13,664 bases of DNA, taken from Streptosporangiaceae bacterium (lineage in GTDB: Bacteria; Actinomycetota; Actinomycetes; Streptosporangiales; Streptosporangiaceae). How positions within the stretch are numbered: the first letter of the stretch is position 1; each line of letters begins with the position of its first letter. Positions 6,854-13,664 of the stretch are shown here, piece after piece. Under the pieces are notes generated by a model that saw only the letters and a list, made by a program, of their open reading frames with translations, ran no database searches and was not told the origin of the DNA. Both the position numbers and the translations under genes were made by a program. The DNA lies in assembly GCA_030039095.1 (NCBI GenBank), contig JASHQP010000739.1, positions 1-13,664 of the forward strand, written 5' to 3'.

Positions 6854-7946
6854 CGCTGCTTCCCGCCAGCTCACCTCCGCCAAGCAGGCCGACGAAGATC
6901 TCAGCGACAGCGGCTGGCGTGAACTCGAGCGTGGCGTCCCCTACCGACAGCTCCAGCCGATGCACCGCTGGATCCGGGGTCGGCGTGCAGGTCGGGGGGA
7001 CCCAGATGCCCTGGTCTTCGGCGAGCCGCCGGGCGGCCTTCCCGTAGTCGTCGCTGCCGACCCGCAGCAGCAGGTGCATCATCGGGACCTGGGGCGGATC
7101 CGGGACCACCGTGATACCCGCAATGCCCGACAGCGCGGCCGCGATCGCCCGGGCATGGTCGAGATACCGGGGGAACTTCGGCATCCGCTCGGCGAGCAGG
7201 GTCAGGGCGGAGGCCGCGTTCGGCCACAGCCCGTGCAGCGTGCCGCCCATGCGCTGCCGCCATTCCCGCACCTGCGCAATGACGTCCTCCGGGCCGGCGA
7301 CACAGCATCCGGGAAGTGCCCCGATCCCCTTGTAAAACGAGACGTAGACCGTGTCGAACAGCGCCGAGATCTCAGCCGGTGACCGTCCGTACCCCGCCGA
7401 CGACTCCCACAGCCGCGCTCCGTCCATGTGCGCGGCGGCACCACGCTCGCGGGCCCACTCGGCCTGCGCCCTCAGATCGTCCCACGCCGGCTGCTGGCCG
7501 CCGATGTCACGCTGCGGCAGCTCGAGCAGGAGGGCGGCGGGCGGCTCCGCGATCGCGGTCAGGTCCTCCATCGTGATCAGCCGGTTCCGCTGCCCGGCCG
7601 GCCGGCCGATCAGCCCGTGCAGCCGCTGGTATGCCTGCCCCTCGTGCTGCTCGAGATGACACATCGGGTGGAAGATGACCGTCCGGCGATTGCGGGCGTC
7701 CGCGTGCACCCGCAGCACGGCCTGCTGGGCCATCACCCCGGACGGAACGAACACCGCGGCCGGCTTGCCCAGCACCCGGCAGATCTCGGCCTCCAGCTCG
7801 GCAACCACACCGCCCTGGCCGTAGGTATCCATCACGGTCCCGGCCGGGATAGCGGCCAGCATCGAGGCCGCCGTGACCTGCCCGTGGCCCTGGACCGACC
7901 TGCTGCACCGCCGCCGCAGCGCCATCAGTTCTTCTAGCTCAGACAC
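6846..7946 (-). CDS. Threonine aldolase-like PLP enzyme (beta-eliminating lyase family)
   Basis: A 366-aa fold-type I PLP protein of the L-threonine aldolase family. DTYGQGGVVAELEAEICRVLG (about 40-60) is the usual substrate/cofactor entry region, FVPSGVMAQQ the phosphate-binding loop, and HMDGARLWES (173-182) holds the Asp175 expected to contact the pyridine nitrogen. SFYKGIGALPGCCVAG holds Lys206, the predicted Schiff-base lysine. The common S-K-G motif reads F-Y-K-G here, and the usual Y-E after the central His reads HLEQHEGQAYQR, so substrate preference may differ from classic LtaE. The family splits beta-hydroxy-alpha-amino acids into glycine and an aldehyde. The start is GTG 7946 with AGGG about 7 nt upstream. 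It overlaps the flavoprotein gene downstream by 8 bp. Confidence 0.85.
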   Translation of the reverse strand: MSELEELMALRRRCSRSVQGHGQVTAASMLAAIPAGTVMDTYGQGGVVAELEAEICRVLGKPAAVFVPSGVMAQQAVLRVHADARNRRTVIFHPMCHLEQHEGQAYQRLHGLIGRPAGQRNRLITMEDLTAIAEPPAALLLELPQRDIGGQQPAWDDLRAQAEWARERGAAAHMDGARLWESSAGYGRSPAEISALFDTVYVSFYKGIGALPGCCVAGPEDVIAQVREWRQRMGGTLHGLWPNAASALTLLAERMPKFPRYLDHARAIAAALSGIAGITVVPDPPQVPMMHLLLRVGSDDYGKAARRLAEDQGIWVPPTCTPTPDPAVHRLELSVGDATLEFTPAAVAEIFVGLLGGGELAGSSGG

Positions 7947-8309
7947 CAGCCGACCCTACACAAAACCACCGGTAAGCACGACGGGCAACGCGGCCGGTAC
8001 ACCAGGCGGCCCATGATGGTCCGGTCCCACGATGCGCCCCAGCGGACGAGGGTGCCGTCCGGTGCAGGCCAGCCGCTTGCCAGGCTCGACGTCGAGGATC
8101 TCCTCGACCGAGACGGGGTACCGCGGCCCGTACCGCTTCGACCCCTCCAGCCAGTAGACGGCGCCCTTGCCGTTCGCGGCCGCGTCGCCCTTGCTCCGGT
8201 AGCCGGCCTTGCGCCATGGTCCCCACTGCGGGTACACCATGACGTCGCTGAGCAGGGACCAGACGACCTCGGGCGGCACATGGGCAGTCCGCTCCGCCGC
8301 AGCTTCCAC
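7934..8309 (-). pseudogene. SRPBCC (START-like) gene broken by a frameshift
   Basis: From GTG 8309, residues 1-81 are a clear SRPBCC polyketide-cyclase/dehydrase-type N-terminus: AERTAHVPPEVVWSLLSD, YPQWGPWRKAGY, VSVEEILDVEPGKRL. After Leu80 this frame becomes unrelated and ends at 7956. In the next frame, from about 8065, the sequence continues as the family's C-terminal part, DGTLVRWGASWDRTIMGRLVYR, ending at 7934. About 20 residues of the central sheet seem to be missing at the junction, so a deletion with frame change is likelier than a simple indel. The second frame runs 13 nt into the aldolase gene. No good ribosome site precedes 8309. A sequencing error cannot be excluded, but would not explain the missing segment. 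Confidence 0.65.
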
Positions 8310-8365
8310 CTTGCGCAGGCGGTGGCGCAGATGTGGAATGGCGCCGGCCGGCAGCTACTGGCCGC

Positions 8366-8659
8366 TCAGGCGGCGACGTCACCCGGCTCGAGCAGGGGTC
8401 GCCAGGCTTCGCTGATCCACGGCGGCAGGTACATCTCGTCCCATAGCCGCACCAGCTCGGGCCCGTTGACGAACGTGCAGATGTCTTCGAGCGTCCCCTT
8501 CACGAGCACGATCTCGTAGAAGTCCCGGCGCCGGCGCCCGTCCGACAGGTCCCACCAGACGCTTCGCAGGTTGGGAGCCTGCCAGAACAGCCGGGCGGGC
8601 ATGCAGACGACGCCCTCGAGCATGCCGCGCAACTCGCACAGGGAACCCGGCACTGACAC
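8366..8659 (-). CDS. Uncharacterised 97-aa protein
   Basis: I do not recognise the family. The product, MSVPGSLCELRGMLEGV followed by LFWQAPNLRSVWWDL, has a DGRRRRDFYEIVLVKGTLED patch and ends WDEMYLPPWISEAWRPLLEPGDVAA. It is rich in Trp, Leu and acidic residues, has no signal peptide or membrane segment, and looks like a small soluble alpha/beta protein. The codon pattern is normal for the window. I chose GTG at 8659 because GGAGGG lies 9 nt upstream; the frame stays open upstream to a GTG at 8707 and a start at 8800, but those overlap the aminotransferase remnant and lack ribosome sites. It is first in the minus-strand run ending with the flavoprotein, 57 nt before the broken SRPBCC gene. 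Confidence 0.55.
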   Translation of the reverse strand: MSVPGSLCELRGMLEGVVCMPARLFWQAPNLRSVWWDLSDGRRRRDFYEIVLVKGTLEDICTFVNGPELVRLWDEMYLPPWISEAWRPLLEPGDVAA

Positions 8660-8736
8660 GTGCCGGCGCCCTCCGCTGCCCCACCCCGGGTCGTCGGCAG
8701 TAATCACACTTGTGCTATTCCCCGGCAGACGGGCAC

Positions 8737-8796
8737 CTATCCCTCGTAGTAACGGCCGGCTGCGGCGAGCGCCTCGGCCAGAATGGGCCTCAGCTC
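8737..8796 (-). pseudogene. Detached 3' end of a second aminotransferase gene
   Basis: The minus strand reads ELRPILAEALAAAGRYYEG followed by a stop. The intact aminotransferase at 9652 ends GILDEALTVADRYYEG and stop. Positions 8737-8785 match 9652-9700 at 43 of 49 bases, and the reading frame and stop are kept. Similarity fades upstream of this, and the frame there has an in-frame TGA at 8797-8799. It is therefore a 3' fragment of a related aminotransferase gene, not a functional gene. Confidence 0.65.
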
Positions 8797-8853
8797 TCAC
8801 TTGGAGCAGACCCGGCGCCCCTGCTCGTGGCGTGAGCCCGGGAAGGAGAAGTC

Positions 8854-9642
8854 ATGGCAACGTTCAGCCGCCCCGACGATCTGCAGGAAGCGGAGTTCGT
8901 CGACGTCAGCCTGCAGGGAGCGGCGTTCGTCGACGTGAACCTGCACGCCGCCCGGTTCCGCCGAGCTGACCTGTCCGGCGTCGTGATGCGCGCGGTCGAC
9001 GTGCGCGGGGCCGACATCGACGCACCAGGGCTGGACGACGGCGAGAGCTCCCTGCGCGTCAACGGCGTGGACGTGATCCCGCTGGTCGAGGCGGAGCTCA
9101 ACCGCCGCTTTCCGGGCCGCGCCGGCCGACGCGCCACAGACCCGGATGGTCTGCGCGCGGCCTGGGCCGCGCTCGAGCGGACGTGGGCCGCCACCCTCGA
9201 ACGGGTCGCGGCGATGCCGGCCGGCACGGTCGATGTTTCGGTCGGCGGCGAGTGGTCGTTCGCGCAGACGCTCCGCCACCTGGTCATGGCCACGGACGCG
9301 TGGCTGGGCCGGGCGATCCTGGGCATCGAGCAGCCGTTCCACCCCGCCGGCCAGCCCAACGCCGAATACGAGACCGACGGCAACGACATGTCGGTCTTCG
9401 CGACGCTCACACCGTCGTACGCCGACGTGCTCGAGGTCCGCGCGGGCCACGTCGCCATGGTGCGCGACTTCCTCACCACCGTCACGCCAGAAGACCTGGC
9501 AGCCACCCGCAGGCACACGTGGGCGCCCGAGTACCCGGTGACCGTCCTGTACTGCCTGCACGTGATCCTCCGGGAGGAGTGGGAGCACCACCGCTACGCC
9601 GTCCGCGACCTCGACGCCATCGACGCGACGCACGGCGGCTGA
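8854..9642 (+). CDS. Pentapeptide-repeat/DinB-like fusion protein
   Basis: A 262-aa protein with two parts. Residues about 10-57 have the five-residue period of pentapeptide repeats (EFVDVSLQGAAFVDVNLHAARFRRADLSG, then VRGADIDA), too short for a full beta-helix. Residues about 100-255 are a DinB_2-type four-helix bundle, with GEWSFAQTLRHLVMATDAWL (His142) and LHVILREEWEHHRYAVRDL (His236, His245/246) giving the metal-binding histidine pattern. DinB-like proteins include thiol-dependent S-transferases; the substrate here is unknown. The start is ATG with AAGGAG 5 nt upstream. It is isolated on the plus strand and convergent with the aminotransferase (9 nt between stops), between that gene's real and duplicated 3' ends. 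Confidence 0.82.
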   Translation: MATFSRPDDLQEAEFVDVSLQGAAFVDVNLHAARFRRADLSGVVMRAVDVRGADIDAPGLDDGESSLRVNGVDVIPLVEAELNRRFPGRAGRRATDPDGLRAAWAALERTWAATLERVAAMPAGTVDVSVGGEWSFAQTLRHLVMATDAWLGRAILGIEQPFHPAGQPNAEYETDGNDMSVFATLTPSYADVLEVRAGHVAMVRDFLTTVTPEDLAATRRHTWAPEYPVTVLYCLHVILREEWEHHRYAVRDLDAIDATHGG

Positions 9643-9651
9643 GCCCGTGAT

Positions 9652-11001
9652 CTATCCCTCGTAGTAGCGGTCGGCTACGGTGAGCGCCTCGTCCAGGATG
9701 CCCAGGCCCTCCTTGGCCTCCGCGTCCGACACCGTGCACGGCGGCACCACGTGCAGCCGGTTGTAGTTGATGAACGGCACGAGCCCGCCGGCCTTGCACG
9801 CGGCCATCAGCTCGCCCGTCGCCTCCGACGCACCGCCGTACGGCGCGAGCATGGCGCGCGTCTCCCGGTTGGAGACCAGGTCGAGAGCCCAGAACACGCC
9901 GAGCCCGCGGACCTCGCCGATCACCGGGTGCCGCGTCGCCAGCTCGCGCAGGCCCGGGCCGAGCACATCGGCGCCGACTCTCGCCGCGTTCTCCACGACG
10001 CCTTCCTCCTTCATCGCGTCGATCGACGCGACGATGGAGGCGCAGGCCAGCGGGTGGCCCGAGTACGTGAGCCCGCCGGGGAACACCCGGTCGTCGAAGG
10101 TCGCGGCGATCTCGTCGGAGATGATCACACCACCGACCGGCACGTATCCGGAGTTGGAGCCCTTCGCGAACGTGATCAGGTCCGGGACCACGTCATGGGG
10201 CTCGAACGCGAACCAGGTGCCGGCCCGGCCAAAACCGCACATGACCTCGTCCGCGATGTACACGATGCCGTACTTGTCGCACAGGGCCCGCACCCCGGCC
10301 AGGTAGCCGGGAGGCGGGACCAGGATCCCGGCCGTGCCCACGATCGTCTCGATCAGGATCGCGGCGATCGTCGTGGCGCCCTCGAAGATGATCACCTGCT
10401 CCAGGTGCTCGAGGGCGCGCTGGGTCTCCTCCTGCTCGGTGGTGGCCCAGAACGCCGAGCGGTACAGGTACGGGCCGAAGAAGTGCACGTGCCCGGTGGC
10501 GAACTCGTTCGGCCAGCGGCGCGGGTCACCGGTGGACGTGATCGCCGCGCCGGTGTTGCCGTGGTAGGAGCGGTAGAAGCTCAGCACCTTGTTGCGGCCG
10601 GTGTGCAGCCGGGCCATCCGGATCGCGTTCTCGTTGGCGTCGGCGCCGGCGTTGGTGAAGAAGACCTTCTCCATGCCGTCCGGCGCGAGCGCGGCGATCC
10701 TGGTCGCCGCCTCTCCCCTGGCCTCGTTCGCGTGCTGCGGCGCGACCGTGGAAAGCTTCGCGGCCTGCTGCGCGATCGCGGCCGTGACCTTGGGGTGCTG
10801 GTGCCCGATGTTGACGTTCACCAGCTGGCTGGAGAAGTCCAGGTACCGCTTGCCGTCGTAGTCCCAGAAGCACGAGCCCTCGGCGTGCGCGATCGCCAGC
10901 GGGGCCAGGTTCCGCTGGGCCGACCACGAGTGGAAGACGTGCGCGCGGTCCATCGCCAGCACCTCGGCGCCGCGCTCCGGGTCGGGGGTGTATTCGGTCA
11001 T
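9652..11001 (-). CDS. Class III PLP aminotransferase (omega-amino acid type)
   Basis: A 449-aa class III aminotransferase. YLDFSSQLVNVNIGHQHPKV (53-72) is the family N-terminal signature. TNAGADANENAIRMAR (116-131) replaces the usual GSEA-NE phosphate-cup motif. YRSYHGNT (143-150) stacks on PLP. IADEVMCGFGRAG (249-261) carries Asp251. LITFAKGSNSGYVPVGGVI holds Lys280, the Schiff-base lysine. The family transfers omega-amino groups to pyruvate or 2-oxoglutarate. Its position 10 nt after mmsA implies that the semialdehyde product feeds that dehydrogenase, so beta-alanine or 3-aminoisobutyrate are the best substrate guesses. The ATG has GGAGG 6 nt upstream. A diverged copy of its 3' end lies at 8737-8796. 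Confidence 0.88.
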   Translation of the reverse strand: MTEYTPDPERGAEVLAMDRAHVFHSWSAQRNLAPLAIAHAEGSCFWDYDGKRYLDFSSQLVNVNIGHQHPKVTAAIAQQAAKLSTVAPQHANEARGEAATRIAALAPDGMEKVFFTNAGADANENAIRMARLHTGRNKVLSFYRSYHGNTGAAITSTGDPRRWPNEFATGHVHFFGPYLYRSAFWATTEQEETQRALEHLEQVIIFEGATTIAAILIETIVGTAGILVPPPGYLAGVRALCDKYGIVYIADEVMCGFGRAGTWFAFEPHDVVPDLITFAKGSNSGYVPVGGVIISDEIAATFDDRVFPGGLTYSGHPLACASIVASIDAMKEEGVVENAARVGADVLGPGLRELATRHPVIGEVRGLGVFWALDLVSNRETRAMLAPYGGASEATGELMAACKAGGLVPFINYNRLHVVPPCTVSDAEAKEGLGILDEALTVADRYYEG

Positions 11002-11011
11002 GACGTTCCTC

Positions 11012-12508
<1,497 letters not shown>

Positions 12509-12584
12509 TGCGCGAATCCCCTCGTCCTGGTCGCCTCCATAGCCAGTGTGCTGCCGGACGGGGTCCTGGCGCTAGTGACACTGT

Positions 12585-12611
12585 GTAAGCATGGAGGGGT
12601 TCTGGGCTTAC
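12585..12611. promoter_or_regulatory. Inverted repeat in the mmsA/pucR intergenic region
   Basis: GTAAGC and GCTTAC are separated by 15 nt, 21 bp centre to centre or two helix turns, in the 143-bp gap between the divergent mmsA and PucR genes. A second pair, CAGTGT (12544-12549) and ACACTG (12578-12583), lies beside it. Either could bind the PucR-type regulator. Six-base arms can occur by chance. Confidence 0.3.
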
Positions 12612-12651
12612 TTGATGTCAACGTCGATTCCGTTCCGGGAGGTCTTCGCCA

Positions 12652-13664
12652 ATGCTGCCGACCGTGGCCGAGGTGCTGGCCCTCGATCCGCTGCGCCGCG
12701 GCGCCCCCCGCGTCGTGGCCGCCGCCGACGGCCTCGACGCCCCCGTGCGCTGGGTGCACGTGATCGAGCTCGCGGAGGCCGCACACCTGCTGCGCGGCGG
12801 CGAGCTGGTACTGTCCACCGGCATCGCGCTGCCGGACGACCCGGCCGGGCTGACCCGCTACGTCGCCGACCTGGCGTCGGTCGGGGTCAGCGCGCTGGCC
12901 GTCGAGCTCGGCTCCCGGTACGCCCGCAGCCTGCCGGCCGCGCTGGTATCGGCGGCCTCCCGGCACCGGCTGCCGCTGATCATGCTCGAGCGCGAGACGC
13001 AGTTCATCGACGTCACCGAGGCGGTGCACGCGCTGATCATCGACGCCCAGCTCGAGGAGCTGCGCGCCTCGGAACGGCTGCATCAGGTGTTCACCGACCT
13101 GGCGGTGTCCGGCGCGCCAGCGGGTGAGGTGGTGCGGGAGGCCGCCGTGCTGTCCGGGCGCCCGGTGATCCTGGAGAACCTGACGCATCAGGTGCTCGCG
13201 TGCGAGGCAGCCGGGCAGGACACCGCGCGGCTGCTCGCTGGGTTCGCAGCGCAGTCCCGCGCGGTCGCGCCGACCGGGCGCACCGGCTACGACCCGGCCT
13301 CCGGCTGGCTGGTGACCGTGGTAGGCGCGCGCGGCGAGGACTGGGGGCGGCTGATCATGGCGCGCGGCAGCGCCCCGGAACCCCGTGACGTGGCACTGGT
13401 CGAGCGCGCGGCCACCACCCTGGCGCTCGGGCGGCTGCTGGACAGCCAGCGGGAGAGCCTTGAACGCCAGGCGCACCGCACGATCCTCGGCGCTTTCCTC
13501 GGCCACGGCTACGCCGATCCCGCCGACGCCGAGGCGCGGGCGCGGGCCCTCGGCGTCCCGGTCGCCGGGCGGCGGCTGCTGCCGGTGGTGGTCCGGCTGG
13601 TCAGTGACGGCGGGGACGGCCTCGAGGCCCAGGCGCGGGCCCTGCAGATCGCGGACGCGACGGC
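12652..13664 (+). CDS. PucR-family transcriptional regulator, 3' end outside window
   Basis: An open frame of 337 codons runs off the right edge. Residues about 1-125 are the PucR N-terminal (PF07905) domain: TVAEVLALDPLRRGAPRVVA, APVRWVHVIELAEAAHLLRGGELVLSTG and a PLIMLERETQFIDVTEAVHALI helix. A CdaR/GGDEF-like middle region follows (about 270 on: AHRTILGAFLGHGYADPADAEARARALG). The C-terminal HTH_30 should lie beyond the window. The ATG has GGAGG 9 nt upstream. PucR regulators control purine, pyrimidine and amino-compound catabolism; being divergent from mmsA-aminotransferase, it most likely controls that operon. Confidence 0.88.
   Translation, partial: MLPTVAEVLALDPLRRGAPRVVAAADGLDAPVRWVHVIELAEAAHLLRGGELVLSTGIALPDDPAGLTRYVADLASVGVSALAVELGSRYARSLPAALVSAASRHRLPLIMLERETQFIDVTEAVHALIIDAQLEELRASERLHQVFTDLAVSGAPAGEVVREAAVLSGRPVILENLTHQVLACEAAGQDTARLLAGFAAQSRAVAPTGRTGYDPASGWLVTVVGARGEDWGRLIMARGSAPEPRDVALVERAATTLALGRLLDSQRESLERQAHRTILGAFLGHGYADPADAEARARALGVPVAGRRLLPVVVRLVSDGGDGLEAQARALQIADAT

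Overview
The window is high-GC DNA with strong G/C bias at third codon positions, GTG and TTG starts with AGGAGG-like ribosome sites, and many TetR, SDR, GNAT, SRPBCC and PucR-type families. This points to an actinomycete, but nothing here fixes the genus. Genes are mostly on the minus strand, in short operons separated by partly decayed intergenic DNA. I found no rRNA, tRNA, CRISPR array, transposase or phage gene.

Positions 1-3222. The left edge holds the start of a secreted protein (minus strand). It is preceded by a good promoter whose -10 box lies in the centre of a 31-bp imperfect palindrome. Next come a stand-alone LUD/LutC-like protein and an unusual SDR that lacks the catalytic Tyr-Lys, both on the minus strand. 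Divergent from the SDR is a TetR regulator. A perfect 16-bp palindrome lies between them, inside the spacer of the SDR's likely promoter. The TetR gene overlaps a class I methyltransferase gene by 8 bp.

Positions 3223-5233. A GNAT acetyltransferase (minus) is preceded by a 17-codon leader ORF with its own strong ribosome site; the leader's stop codon lies in a strong hairpin. This resembles a translational attenuator. Behind it is a truncated nucleoside phosphorylase pseudogene in visibly decayed sequence.

Positions 5234-8800. A minus-strand gene run contains a small uncharacterised protein of about 97 aa, a frameshifted SRPBCC gene, a threonine aldolase-like PLP enzyme, and an FAD-dependent oxidoreductase that overlaps the aldolase gene by 8 bp.

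Positions 8737-13664. A pentapeptide-repeat/DinB fusion gene (plus) lies between the real 3' end of a class III aminotransferase gene and a diverged second copy of that 3' end, which is the scar of a rearrangement. The aminotransferase follows mmsA (CoA-acylating methylmalonate/malonate semialdehyde dehydrogenase) in a two-gene operon. A PucR-family regulator is divergent from mmsA and runs off the right edge. Together these look like a regulated pathway that converts an omega-amino acid such as beta-alanine or 3-aminoisobutyrate to a semialdehyde and then to acetyl- or propionyl-CoA. The substrate is inferred.
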